A stretch of DNA of 26,698 bases from UBA3775 sp964584255. GTDB taxonomy: Bacteria > Bacillota > Clostridia > Lachnospirales > Lachnospiraceae. Position numbers and translations under genes: made by a program. Of this stretch, positions 1 to 8,962 are shown piece after piece. Every line of letters begins with the position of its first letter. The stretch's first letter is position 1. The DNA is taken from assembly GCA_964584255.1 (NCBI GenBank), contig CAZOZM010000023.1:1-26698 (forward strand), given 5' to 3'. Below the pieces are notes generated by a model that did not search any database, was not told where the DNA came from, and worked only from the letters and a program-made list of their open reading frames with translations.

Positions 1-739
1 CTAGCTGGCGGAACCTCTCATTTTATTTTGTACTAAATCTTGACACAGGACCACATACTTTATTATAATTCGACCACTCTTAAAACATTCATACCCCATT
101 TTCTCCGCTTTTTCCATTGAAAAGAACATCATATGTTCCAGGGTATCATCATATGTAGGATCATACGGTGTGTAAAAATCAAAGACATTTATATTTTTCT
201 TTGAAGTTCCTATATTATAAAATGATGCTCCATTTTGTAGAATCCCACAAATAATAAATTTCTGACTCTCACTATCTGAACCGCTCTTTAATTCCAGAAC
301 ATCTCCCACGTCATATCCCGATACCATTTCTGTGATAACAACCGGCAAATATTCTCCTTTATCGGCCTTGGTATACCACACTCCTTTTTTTAACTGCGGC
401 TCATAAGAACTTACATTATTGCTGTATCCCATGTCGGATACATATATTCCTTCTGATGTAGTACCCCCCTATAATTGTAGAAACATCATATTCTTCAATC
501 CCTTTTAATGATGATATATATCCTTGAATTCCACCATAATCGTTTACTTTTGCTATATTTATAGTACAGACAATGCCTTCTCTTGACATAATCTCTTTAA
601 ACGGATCATACTGTGCCGTCTGCTTTTTATATGTTGTAACAAAAAACACACCAATAACCATTACAGCAGCAATTTGCAGTACCATTAAAAAATTTTGCTT
701 CCATCGGGCACTAAACTGCGTCCATCCAAGTGATAACAT
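1..739 (-). pseudogene. Frameshifted, truncated membrane protein, ABC/FtsX-type permease-like N-terminal part
   Basis: The start at 739 is set by AGGAGG seven bases upstream. The product opens with MLSLGWTQF, a basic patch, and one hydrophobic segment (about residues 17-34), followed by a mostly hydrophilic, presumably extracytoplasmic region. This pattern fits the first part of a MacB/FtsX-like ABC permease, but no signature motif proves it. The reading frame breaks at a run of six G (minus strand, 472-477). The first frame stops at 416-418, while the sensible sequence continues one base out of phase through TTSEGIYVSDMGYSNN to a stop at 1-3. Removing one G would rejoin the two parts. Even then the C-terminal membrane segments of such permeases are missing. 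It is either a true pseudogene or a sequencing indel on top of a truncation. Confidence 0.6.
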
Positions 740-930
740 TTCATACCTCCTAAAAATAACTCTTTTACACAGCCGACAATAAAACACCATTATTCATTAT
801 TGGTTGGTTATAACACAACACTCTTCCAATTGAATACTGACCCGGTTAAACCCCAAATTAACACTATCAAGTCCCGTCATTAATCTATCATTCATAGAGT
901 AAATTGTGTTTCCTAACATGCTTTAAAGAT

Positions 931-959
931 GATATAGCACTGTTTAATATTATATGCAA
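931..959 (-). promoter_or_regulatory. Possible promoter of the permease remnant
   Basis: On the minus strand TTGCAT (954-959) and TATATC (931-936) are separated by 17 bases. The match to consensus is moderate. It would start transcription near 925, leaving a leader of about 185 bases before the remnant's ATG at 739. The rest of 740-990 is AT-rich, with no gene I can support. Confidence 0.35.
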
Positions 960-991
960 TACTTTGTTATATTTTTTATTAATTTTACAAT

Positions 992-1035
992 AAAAAAAGG
1001 TGCAATCCAATCATTGTTCGGATTACACCCTTTTA
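992..1035 (-). terminator. Rho-independent terminator of purA
   Basis: Read on the minus strand, GGTGTAATCC (1020-1029) pairs with GGATTGCACC (999-1008) around an 11-base loop, with one G-U pair. A run of seven T follows (992-998). It lies about 35 bases after the purA stop. Confidence 0.9.
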
Positions 1036-1066
1036 ATCTCATATATTTTCAGTTTATAAAGCTTCT

Positions 1067-2344
1067 CTATCTGTAAATAATTTCATCTCTTCCAGGACCA
1101 TTACTTACCATTGTAATAGGAACTTCAATTTCCTTTTCAATAAATTCAACATAGTCACGGCATTCTTTTGGAAGCTTATCATATTCCTTTATTCCTGTAA
1201 TATCACATTTCCATCCCGGAAGTGTAACATAAACCGGCTTACACTTTGCAAGCTTTGTCGTAACAGGAAAATCTTTTATCACTTCTCCATCAAGCTCATA
1301 TCCTACACATATTTTGAGCTCATCCCAACAGCTGAGAGCATCAAGAACAGTAAGTGCAACCTGTTTTGCGCCCTGCATACGGCATCCGTATCTTGTTGCA
1401 ACTGTATCAAACCATCCCATTCTTCTTGGACGTCCGGTTGTTGCACCGTACTCGCCTTTGTCACCACCATGGTTACGCATCTTTGAAGCTTCTTCTTCAT
1501 CAAGAATCTCACTTACAAACTCACCCGCTCCTACCGCACTTGAGTATGCTTTTGTAACTGCAATAATATCTGTAATTTCATATGGAGGTATTCCTGCTCC
1601 TATTGCTCCATATGCAGCAAGTGTAGAAGAAGAAGTTACCATTGGATAAATTCCATGATCCGGATCCTTAAGTGAACCAAGCTGACCCTCAAGAAGAATA
1701 TTCTTTCCTTCTTTTATCGCATTCTGTATAAATAATGCTGTATCACATACATAAGGTGCTATCATATCCCTGTACTCTGCAAGCGTTGCAAGAAGTTCTT
1801 CAGGATTAATAGGTTCTTTATGATACATATGCTCAAGAAGAATATTCTTCTGTTCAAGCACTCTGTAAACCTTTTCTCTGAGGCTCTCCTCATCAAAAAG
1901 TTCCTGTACCTGGAAACCTATCTTTGCATATTTATCCGAATAGAAAGGAGCTATTCCGCTCTTTGTTGAACCAAAGCTGTTTTTTCCAAGTCTTTCTTCC
2001 TCATACTGGTCAAAAAGTATGTGATAAGGCATTATAATCTGTGCTCTGTCAGATACAAGAATTCTTGGCTTTGGAACTCCACCTTCCACTACTGAATTAA
2101 TCTCTTTTATAAGATATGGAATATTAAGCGCAACACCGTTTCCGATGATGCTTGTTGTATGATCATAAAACACACCGCTTGGAAGTAAATGAAGTGCAAA
2201 TCTTCCATAGTGATTAATGATTGTGTGACCGGCATTGCTTCCGCCCTGGAAACGTACTATAATGTCCGACTTTTCGCCTAACATATCGGTGATTTTGCCT
2301 TTTCCTTCATCACCCCAGTTTGCACCAACTACTGCTCTTACCAT
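1067..2344 (-). CDS. purA: Adenylosuccinate synthetase
   Basis: PurA joins IMP and aspartate using GTP to give adenylosuccinate, the first committed step from IMP to AMP, in the cytoplasm. The 425-residue product matches the usual family length. It opens with the diagnostic GANWGDEGKGK glycine-rich loop (residues 7-17), then the GGSNAGHT segment (34-41) with the catalytic histidine. It also has EGQLGSLKDPDHG and TTGRPRRMGW, typical IMP/GTP-binding stretches. A GGGAGG ribosome site lies upstream of the ATG at 2344. The gene has its own promoter (2413-2441) and terminator (992-1035), so it appears to be monocistronic. A 15-base palindrome just upstream of the promoter may be an operator. Confidence 0.98.
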   Translation of the reverse strand: MVRAVVGANWGDEGKGKITDMLGEKSDIIVRFQGGSNAGHTIINHYGRFALHLLPSGVFYDHTTSIIGNGVALNIPYLIKEINSVVEGGVPKPRILVSDRAQIIMPYHILFDQYEEERLGKNSFGSTKSGIAPFYSDKYAKIGFQVQELFDEESLREKVYRVLEQKNILLEHMYHKEPINPEELLATLAEYRDMIAPYVCDTALFIQNAIKEGKNILLEGQLGSLKDPDHGIYPMVTSSSTLAAYGAIGAGIPPYEITDIIAVTKAYSSAVGAGEFVSEILDEEEASKMRNHGGDKGEYGATTGRPRRMGWFDTVATRYGCRMQGAKQVALTVLDALSCWDELKICVGYELDGEVIKDFPVTTKLAKCKPVYVTLPGWKCDITGIKEYDKLPKECRDYVEFIEKEIEVPITMVSNGPGRDEIIYR

Positions 2345-2412
2345 CTGTAAGTCCTCCCGTAAAATGTAACCTAATGTTTATATTTTCATATGCACCTAAA
2401 GGCACACCTGAT

Positions 2413-2441
2413 ATTTTAACCTAACAGCATATAAAATGCAA
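2413..2441 (-). promoter_or_regulatory. purA promoter
   Basis: On the minus strand TTGCAT (2436-2441) and TAAAAT (2413-2418) are 17 bases apart. This is a good vegetative sigma-type match, with a predicted start near 2406 and a 5' leader of about 60 bases. Confidence 0.7.
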
Positions 2442-2450
2442 CTACAAAAT

Positions 2451-2465
2451 ACTGTCACTGACAGT
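2451..2465. promoter_or_regulatory. Palindromic candidate operator upstream of purA
   Basis: ACTGTCA and TGACAGT form a perfect 7-base inverted repeat around one central C. It sits nine bases upstream of the purA -35 element and nine bases after the stop of the symporter remnant. No T-run follows, so it is not a classic terminator. The position suits a regulator site, but the regulator is unknown. Confidence 0.4.
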
Positions 2466-2473
2466 GTTATTCC

Positions 2474-2767
2474 TTATTTCTTTTCTTCAATACGTTCTTT
2501 AGCAGTTATTTCCGCCGTATATTTTACCTCATAGCATGAAAAGATATCATCAATCATCTCTTTATCAGGCTTTGCCGTAAACAATGATACAATCGGTACT
2601 ATTATAAGTCCACCCACCATTGCAACAACTCCTGAATTAATTGAAGATTTAAAGATATAAGAAAGGACTGTTCCCCATCCTGATACGTCAACTCCGCAAA
2701 GTGTTATTACCAGCTGTATTATCGCAATCGAGCAACCCCATATATAACATATCCATCCTTCTTTCCT
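2474..2767 (-). pseudogene. Remnant of a sodium:solute symporter (SSS family), C-terminal end only
   Basis: This stretch between the acyl-CoA synthetase and purA has an open frame of about 97 codons ending at 2474-2476. Its translation has two hydrophobic segments (one around IAIIQLVITLCG, one around VVAMVGGLIIVPIVSLF) and then TAKPDKEMIDDIFSCYE and a charged tail. That pattern is typical of the C-terminal end of SSS transporters such as PanF/PutP relatives, which normally have around 500 residues. There is no start codon in frame, and the frame runs directly from the stop of the upstream synthetase. A GGGAGG at 2764-2769 precedes an ATG in a different frame that yields only about 22 residues. 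I read this as a transporter gene that lost most of its body by deletion. Confidence 0.6.
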
Positions 2768-2776
2768 CCCGTATCC

Positions 2777-4408
2777 TTATTTAATCTGTGCTTCAACTAA
2801 ACTTGAAATACCGGAATAGATTTCCCTAAGTCTTGGTTTTTCAATTTTTCCTGTTGCGTTCCTTAATATAGGAGCAAAGATAATTTTTCTTGGTCTCTTA
2901 TATCTTGGCAGATCCATACAGAAGTCATTAATTTCTTCTTCCGTACAGTCCATACCTTCCTTAACTTCTATAATCGCCGCTGTAATCTCACCCAATCTTG
3001 AATGAGGCAGACCTATTACAGCGACATCCTTTATCTTTGAATGTGCTCTAAGGAAGTCTTCTATCTGTACCGGATAAATATTTTCTCCTCCGGTTATTAT
3101 TACGTCTTTCTTTCTGTCTACCAGATAATAAAAACCGTCCTCATCCTGCATGGCCATGTCGCCGGTATACAGCCATCCGTCTTTAAGAGTTTCCGCCGTG
3201 GCCTTAGGATCATTATAATAACATGTCATCACGCCTCTTCCTCTGACGCACAACTCACCGACTTCACCCTGCTCTACTTCACGGCTGCCGTCCATTATTT
3301 TAACTTCCCATTTGTATCCCGGCACTCCGATTGCTCCAACCTTATGTATATTTTCAACTCCAAGATGAACACAGCCCGGTCCTATCGATTCTGAGAGTCC
3401 ATAATTTGTATCGTACTGATGATGCGGAAACTTTTCTTTCCAACGTTTGATAAGACTAGGCGGTACCGGCTGCGCACCTATATGCATAAGTCTCCACTGG
3501 TCAAGCTCATATCTTGACAGTTCAATATCCCCTGAATCAATCTTATCAAGTATGTCCTGTGCCCATGGTACCAGAAGCCATACAATAGTTACCTTTTCTT
3601 CCGAAACGGTTTTTAATATCCATTCCGGTTTTATTCCCTTCAAAAGAACGGCCTTGCTTCCTGATAAAAGACTTCCGAACCAATGCATCTTTGCTCCCGT
3701 ATGATAAAGAGGCGGAATACAGAGAAATACATCATCCTCAGTCTGTCCATGATGATTCTGCTCGGTTTCTGCCGCACATACAAGTGAAAGGTGTTTATGA
3801 AGAATCGCTTTAGGAAAGCCTGTTGTTCCTGAACTGAAATATATTGCAGCATAATCCTCATCATCATATTCAATTCCCGGATCCTTACTTGAACAGTACT
3901 CAATATACTTTTCGTAACTTTCTGCAAATGTAGGACAGTCCTCTCCTACATAGAACATAAACTTTATTCTGTCTATCCTGTTTGCTATGGTTTCTATTCG
4001 TCCGGTAAACTCCGGTCCAAATACAAGCACATCACATTCTGCAAGATCAATACAATATTTAATTTCCTTTGCATCAAATCGATAATTCATCGGTACTGCA
4101 ATTGCTCCGGCTTTAAGAGTTCCGAAATAAATCGGAAGCCACTCAAGACAGTTCATTAATAGAATCGCTACTTTGTCTCCCTTCTTCACTCCCCTGCTTA
4201 AAAGGAGATTTGCAAAACGGTTGCTTTTGCATTCAAAATCCATCCATGTCATTTCACGTCTGTAGCTCTCTCCCAATTCACTTTCAACCAGTGCATTTTC
4301 GCTCCATACATGAGGTCTTTCTTTTCCATCTACCGGATTTATCTCAACAAGACAAATTTCATCCGGTTTGTTTTTTGCATTTCTTTTCAGATACTCTGTT
4401 ATTGGCAT
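2777..4408 (-). CDS. AMP-dependent acyl-CoA synthetase / ligase
   Basis: A 543-residue ANL-superfamily adenylating enzyme, expected to activate a carboxylic acid with ATP and transfer it to CoA. The phosphate-binding motif YFSSGTTGFPKA lies at 190-201. YGLSES is the A5 motif, DGWLYTGDM and DRKKDVIITGGENIYP are the A7 and A8 hinge motifs, and NATGKIEKPR near residue 520 carries the A10 lysine. The start follows a GGAGGA site. The acid cannot be named from sequence; the organisation resembles medium/long-chain or CaiC-like ligases. The gene follows the ABC-F gene by 57 bases. It is followed in the same reading frame by the decayed symporter, which suggests a former uptake-and-activation pair. 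Confidence 0.88.
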   Translation of the reverse strand: MPITEYLKRNAKNKPDEICLVEINPVDGKERPHVWSENALVESELGESYRREMTWMDFECKSNRFANLLLSRGVKKGDKVAILLMNCLEWLPIYFGTLKAGAIAVPMNYRFDAKEIKYCIDLAECDVLVFGPEFTGRIETIANRIDRIKFMFYVGEDCPTFAESYEKYIEYCSSKDPGIEYDDEDYAAIYFSSGTTGFPKAILHKHLSLVCAAETEQNHHGQTEDDVFLCIPPLYHTGAKMHWFGSLLSGSKAVLLKGIKPEWILKTVSEEKVTIVWLLVPWAQDILDKIDSGDIELSRYELDQWRLMHIGAQPVPPSLIKRWKEKFPHHQYDTNYGLSESIGPGCVHLGVENIHKVGAIGVPGYKWEVKIMDGSREVEQGEVGELCVRGRGVMTCYYNDPKATAETLKDGWLYTGDMAMQDEDGFYYLVDRKKDVIITGGENIYPVQIEDFLRAHSKIKDVAVIGLPHSRLGEITAAIIEVKEGMDCTEEEINDFCMDLPRYKRPRKIIFAPILRNATGKIEKPRLREIYSGISSLVEAQIK

Positions 4409-4465
4409 ATCTGCTCCTCCGTTTTTTATTATATAACCGGTACATTTCCTCCGATTAATATTTTC

Positions 4466-6016
4466 CTAAAAAAGTGAATAATCTGATGCGTCCAGGACTC
4501 TGTTCGCAAGACCTTCATAGAACTCAGGTTCATGGCACACCATAATGAGCGTTCCCTTATATGCTTTAAGGGCTTTGTATAGTGAATCCTTTGCATCCAC
4601 ATCCAAATGGTTTGTCGGCTCATCCAGCACCAGAACATTTGATGGTCTTTGCATAAGTTTACATAATCTCACTTTTGCCTGTTCGCCACCGCTTAACACT
4701 CTTACTTTGCTTTCAATATGCTTTGTTGTAAGTCCGCACTTTGCAAGCGCTGAACGCACCTCATACTGAGTATATGATGGAAATTCATGCCAGATTTCAT
4801 CAATACATGTATTATCTCCGTCCCCGCTCATTTCCTGTTCAAAATATCCCACACTTATATAATCTCCGAGGGTAATTTTTCCGTCCAGTTTGTCTATAAG
4901 ACCCAAAATGCTTTTCAGCAGTGTTGTTTTACCTATACCGTTCGCACCCTTTATGACAATTTTTTCTCCTCTTTCCATATGAAGATTCATTGGTTTGGTC
5001 AGCGGTCTGTCATATCCGATTACCAGGTTTTCCGTTTCTACGACAACTCTTGACGATGCACGGTCGTCTTTAAAGGCAAATTCCGGTTTTGGTTTTTCTG
5101 CCGAAAGTTCAATCACATCCATTTTATCGAGTTTTTTCTGTCTCGACATCGCCATGTTTCTTGTTGCAACTCTTGCTTTATTTCTGGCAACAAAATCCTT
5201 AAGTTCCTTTATTTCCTGCTGCTGTTTATTATATGCTGCTTCGAGCTGACTCTTTTTCATTTCGTGCACTTCCACAAAATGATCATAATCTCCGGGATAT
5301 CTGTCCAGTTTCTGATTCTCCATGTTGTAAATTATATTTATTACACTGTTCAAAAACGGAATATCATGGGATATGAGTATAAAGGCATTTTCATACTCAT
5401 TCAGATACCTTTTAAGCCACTCTATATGCTCCGGATCCAGGTAGTTTGTCGGCTCGTCCAACAGGAGAATTTCCGGTTTTTCAAGTAAAAGCTTTGCCAA
5501 AAGCACCTTCGTTCTCCATCCGCCCGACAATTCTGTAACATCTTTATCCAGTCCGAGATCCATAAGACCAAGTGCCCGTGCCACTTCTTCAACTTTAGAA
5601 TCTATATTGTAAAAATCATGAACCGTCAGCAATTCCTGAATTACACCCAACTCTTCCATGGCTTCATTCATTTCTTCATCATTCATGTCGCCCATTCTGT
5701 CACAAATATGATTCATGCGTTCTTCCATCTCATACAGACGCTGAAATGCTCCATTTAAAACATCTCTTATTGTCATCCCCTTGGTTAAAACCGCATGCTG
5801 GTCAAGATAACCGGCTTTTACATTCTTTGCCCATGTTACGGTTCCTTCATCAGGCTGTGTCTTTCCGGTGATAATATTAAAGAAAGTTGATTTTCCTTCT
5901 CCGTTAGCCCCGATAAGTCCGATATGCTCACCGGCAAGAAGCCGGAAAGACACATCGTCAAAAATTGCTCTGTCACCAAAGCCGAAGCTGAGGTGTTCCA
6001 CGTTTAGTATACTCAT
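4466..6016 (-). CDS. ABC-F family ATPase, ribosome-associated type
   Basis: The protein has two ABC ATPase domains in one 516-residue chain and no membrane segments, which defines the ABC-F group. Members bind the ribosome and act in translation or ribosome-targeting antibiotic protection. The first domain has Walker A GANGEGKST (36-44), LSGGWRTK and LLLDEPTNYLD. A charged linker of about 80 residues follows, as in P-site tRNA-interaction motifs. The second domain has GANGIGKTT, LSGGEQAK and LVLDEPTNHLD. The second H-switch reads VCHE rather than the common SHD. The C-terminal extension of some family members is absent. The ribosome site (AGGAAA) is weak. The gene sits 24 bases after the amidase, so they are probably co-transcribed. 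A role in resistance cannot be assigned. Confidence 0.92.
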   Translation of the reverse strand: MSILNVEHLSFGFGDRAIFDDVSFRLLAGEHIGLIGANGEGKSTFFNIITGKTQPDEGTVTWAKNVKAGYLDQHAVLTKGMTIRDVLNGAFQRLYEMEERMNHICDRMGDMNDEEMNEAMEELGVIQELLTVHDFYNIDSKVEEVARALGLMDLGLDKDVTELSGGWRTKVLLAKLLLEKPEILLLDEPTNYLDPEHIEWLKRYLNEYENAFILISHDIPFLNSVINIIYNMENQKLDRYPGDYDHFVEVHEMKKSQLEAAYNKQQQEIKELKDFVARNKARVATRNMAMSRQKKLDKMDVIELSAEKPKPEFAFKDDRASSRVVVETENLVIGYDRPLTKPMNLHMERGEKIVIKGANGIGKTTLLKSILGLIDKLDGKITLGDYISVGYFEQEMSGDGDNTCIDEIWHEFPSYTQYEVRSALAKCGLTTKHIESKVRVLSGGEQAKVRLCKLMQRPSNVLVLDEPTNHLDVDAKDSLYKALKAYKGTLIMVCHEPEFYEGLANRVLDASDYSLF

Positions 6017-6040
6017 ATATTTTTTCCTGTTCTTATTCTT

Positions 6041-6892
6041 TTATTTTTCTTTTACCAGCAGGGTGTCATATCCCAAATTTCTCAGCATATTCTCATCCAT
6101 CTGCGCTTCTTCCATTGTACGATATCCACACAACTTTACAACATAAAATTTTCCGTCGGATTTAACCACCGGGGCAAAATCCTCTCTGGCGATCTCTCTG
6201 GCAAGCATTATGGCATTTCTGTATATTCTGAACAGTCCGAGCTGAATATAATACTCACCCGTACATGGCATTTCAATGTTACTCATGCCTTTATCAGCCT
6301 CTGCAACGGTTTCTTCCGTTTTCACTGTTGTGTTTATTGCCGAATCAGCAGAAACACTTCTTACCGGTTTATACACTTTTTCAATTCCATCCGCTATTGC
6401 CAATGCAATCTCCTGAAGGTTTCTGTCATAAATCATATTGTCATAATCATTGTCTATGAAACCCAATTCCACAAGAATCGCCGGCATAACGGTACGTCTG
6501 AGAACAGCCAGATCTTTTCTTTCCTCTGTTCCGAGATTGGTAAATCCCAACTCTTCCAACTCAGAATTGATTGCATCTGCAATTTCTTTTTTCTCTCCGG
6601 TATTTTCAAATACAAGAGTCTGAACGCCTGAATAAGTGTTAGGTGCATAGGCTGCATTTCTGTGAAGCGAGACAAACAAATCCGCTCCCGACTGATTTCC
6701 TTTTCTTGCTTTTTCTATAGGTGAATCATAGACATCTTCAGTTCTTGTATAATATACATCCAAACCTCTGTCTTCAAGCTGTTTGCCGAGTTCAAATGCC
6801 AGGCTGAGATTATCGTCTTTTTCCTTCCGGCCATTATACATTGCTCCGTTATCAAAGCCGCCGTGTCCGGCATCTATTGCTATCAAAGCCAT
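6041..6892 (-). CDS. N-acetylmuramoyl-L-alanine amidase (Amidase_3) with SPOR domain
   Basis: A zinc amidase that cuts the bond between MurNAc and the stem peptide. DAGHGG (7-12) supplies the first zinc histidine, the KEKDDNL glutamate near residue 24 the second ligand, SLHRNA the second histidine, and VELGFIDN the catalytic glutamate. The last 70 residues, beginning GEYYIQLGLF, look like a SPOR domain, which binds denuded glycan strands at division septa. The 283-residue protein starts directly with the catalytic domain and has no signal peptide, which is odd for a wall enzyme. No better upstream start is apparent. The ribosome site is only a weak GGTGAT. It lies 58 bases after the DUF1015 gene. 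Confidence 0.9.
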   Translation of the reverse strand: MALIAIDAGHGGFDNGAMYNGRKEKDDNLSLAFELGKQLEDRGLDVYYTRTEDVYDSPIEKARKGNQSGADLFVSLHRNAAYAPNTYSGVQTLVFENTGEKKEIADAINSELEELGFTNLGTEERKDLAVLRRTVMPAILVELGFIDNDYDNMIYDRNLQEIALAIADGIEKVYKPVRSVSADSAINTTVKTEETVAEADKGMSNIEMPCTGEYYIQLGLFRIYRNAIMLAREIAREDFAPVVKSDGKFYVVKLCGYRTMEEAQMDENMLRNLGYDTLLVKEK

Positions 6893-6950
6893 AAATCACC
6901 ATTAAGCTCTTTTATTGCTAGTATATGCGGTCCGATTTCATTAGTTACCT

Positions 6951-8180
6951 TTAGAATCTGTGGATAAATATTCCGCTTCTGAGTTTCGGTTCAAACCATG
7001 TCGATTTTGGCGGCATCAGCATGTTTTCATCTGCCACATCAAAAAGCTCACCTATCGAAGTCGGATACATTGAAAATGCCACTGTCATATCCTCGGAACA
7101 TCTTCTCTCAAGTTCAGCCAGTCCCCTTATTCCACCGACAAAATCTATCCTTTTATCCGTCTTTGGATCTTCAATTCCCAAAACCGGATTAAGTACAAGA
7201 TTCTGAAGAACTGAAACATCCAATCCGCTGACAGGATCTGACGGTGCAGGTTCCTTCAGGTTCAGTCTGTACCAACAGTTATCCATATACATTCCCATCT
7301 CGCCTTTTTTTGACGGATTCACTCTGTCTGCCTCTGTTGTTACATGGAAATTCTTTCTGATTTCTTCCAGGAATGCATCCCTGTCATATCCATTCAGGTC
7401 TTTAACGACCCTATTGTATGGCATAATCATCAGCTCATCCTCAGAAAACAGAACCGATAAGAAGTAATTAAAATCTTCCTCTCCGGTATATCCGGGATTC
7501 TCCTCTCTTCTTTTAAGTGCTACTTTAACCGCACTCGCTGCCCTGTGATGACCGTCTGCTATGTATATTCTCTCTGTAACCTCAAATGCCCTTCCGATTC
7601 CTTCCACGTCTTCCCTGTTATTGATTTTCCAGACATTGTGTGTTATTCCGTCCTCAGAAGTGAAGCCATACAGTTTTTCTCCTGACACTGTTCTGTCAAT
7701 TATTTTCTTTATATCGTCATTCTTCCGGTGTGCAAGAAAAATAGGTCCTGTCTGCGCACTCAGTGCGTCAACATGACGTATACGGTCCATTTCCTTTTCC
7801 GCACGCGTATTTTCATGCTTTCTGATTACTCCGGACAGATAATCATCCACATCTGCACAGGCAACAATACCTCTTTGTGAACGTCCGTCCATTACAAGTT
7901 CGTATACATAGTAGGTTTCGTCAGCATCTTCAAAATATGTTCCTTCAGAAATCTCATTTTCAAAAAGCTCTCTTGCCTTTATATAGGCCTCATCCCCATA
8001 CATATCCGCCGTTTCAGGCATGTTTGTTTCAGGTCTGTCTATATTTAAAAATGATTTTCTGTCTTTTGCCGCTACAATTCTTGCTTCGCTTCTGTTATAG
8101 ACATCATAAGGAAGTGCCGCTGTTCTTTCCGCCATTTCCGCTGACGGTCTGGTACATCTGAATGCTTTTATATGTGCCAT
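6951..8180 (-). CDS. DUF1015 family protein
   Basis: A 409-residue protein that I recognise as DUF1015 from its N-terminal MAHIKAFRCTRPS start, the ALPYDVYNRSEAR segment and the conserved IADGHHRAASAVKVA block near the middle. The biochemical role of the family is not established. In many Clostridia it lies near serine biosynthesis genes, but none is present here. The AGGAGG ribosome site and ATG at 8180 are unambiguous. The upstream membrane-protein gene ends one base before this start, so the two are almost certainly translated from one message. Confidence 0.88.
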   Translation of the reverse strand: MAHIKAFRCTRPSAEMAERTAALPYDVYNRSEARIVAAKDRKSFLNIDRPETNMPETADMYGDEAYIKARELFENEISEGTYFEDADETYYVYELVMDGRSQRGIVACADVDDYLSGVIRKHENTRAEKEMDRIRHVDALSAQTGPIFLAHRKNDDIKKIIDRTVSGEKLYGFTSEDGITHNVWKINNREDVEGIGRAFEVTERIYIADGHHRAASAVKVALKRREENPGYTGEEDFNYFLSVLFSEDELMIMPYNRVVKDLNGYDRDAFLEEIRKNFHVTTEADRVNPSKKGEMGMYMDNCWYRLNLKEPAPSDPVSGLDVSVLQNLVLNPVLGIEDPKTDKRIDFVGGIRGLAELERRCSEDMTVAFSMYPTSIGELFDVADENMLMPPKSTWFEPKLRSGIFIHRF

Positions 8181-8181
8181 T

Positions 8182-8952
8182 TTAAACCTCCTGTTTACTT
8201 TCTCTGATTCTTTTTCTGACTACAAGCCGCAGGTTTAAAGCCGTAAACAAAACCGCAAGCAGTATCATTATCAGACTTCTGACTGCAAATCCGCTTTTTA
8301 TTCCGTCAGGTACAACAAGTTTTACAATCTTTGTCACTCCCCAATATATGCAAAAAGAAACAGTGAAACATGCATATGTTGAGAATTTACCGCTCATAAA
8401 AAAACTGTCACTTAATCCAAATGCAAAGTAAAACATCGTACAGAGCATAAGAAGTACACATGCCGTCTCCAGCCCTGCTGCTACCGTCTCTGCGAGTCCG
8501 ACAGCCTCAGCAAGTTCCGCATTTAAAATTTTTTCGGCAAACATTCCTTCCAAAACTCCATCTATGCGTTTAGCAGCCAGAAATCCGGTAAATTTATAAA
8601 TCAGCATGTATTCAGCATAAATAAAAAACATCTGAATCATGCTCCACAACAGTTTGCACGTTAAGAATTTCCCCTCAGTACATCCTGAAGAAAAAACATC
8701 CTCAACATACTTTTTTTCTCTTAAATTCTTTCTGAAAAGATTAGCTCCTTTTATCGGAATATAAAGATATACCGCTGCCCATGCCACAAGATAAATCATA
8801 TTCAGCGTCGTTGTTGCAAGATTTCCGTTTCCGGTCATAACCGGTATAAACATTACTATAAGAAGCGCAACTCCTGCCGTTACAAACATAGCAAACCCCG
8901 GAAGCAGGCTCTTTACATCTTTTTTTAAAATCATTCTCATCAAAAATTTCAT
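8182..8952 (-). CDS. Multi-pass membrane protein, possibly ABC-2-type permease-like
   Basis: A membrane protein of about 256 residues with roughly six hydrophobic segments and basic ends (KKDVK near the start, VVRKRIRESK at the end). I do not recognise the family with confidence. The topology, and a charged loop followed by GKFLTCKLLWSMIQ, recall ABC-2-type permease subunits, but no ATPase partner is adjacent. The open frame extends upstream to a TTG at 8997, but that codon lies inside a terminator hairpin. AGAGG immediately before the paired ATGs at 8955 and 8952 favours one of these. The stop is one base from the DUF1015 start, implying tight coupling. Confidence 0.7.
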   Translation of the reverse strand: MKFLMRMILKKDVKSLLPGFAMFVTAGVALLIVMFIPVMTGNGNLATTTLNMIYLVAWAAVYLYIPIKGANLFRKNLREKKYVEDVFSSGCTEGKFLTCKLLWSMIQMFFIYAEYMLIYKFTGFLAAKRIDGVLEGMFAEKILNAELAEAVGLAETVAAGLETACVLLMLCTMFYFAFGLSDSFFMSGKFSTYACFTVSFCIYWGVTKIVKLVVPDGIKSGFAVRSLIMILLAVLFTALNLRLVVRKRIRESKQEV

Positions 8953-8962
8953 CATAACCTCT

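Noticed and set aside
797..919. A 40-codon minus-strand frame beginning MLGNTIYSMN, lying within the possible leader of the permease remnant.
   Set aside because: No ribosome binding site, an in-frame stop just upstream, and no recognisable motif. It could be a leader peptide or a gene scrap, but nothing supports translation.
1314..1649. A 111-codon plus-strand frame inside purA.
   Set aside because: purA is intact and strongly motif-supported; this frame lacks a ribosome site.
4409..4465. A short frame beginning ATG TAC CGG after GGAGG, between the ABC-F gene and the acyl-CoA synthetase.
   Set aside because: The ribosome site is only two bases from the ATG, and the frame is short, basic and overlaps the start of the synthetase.
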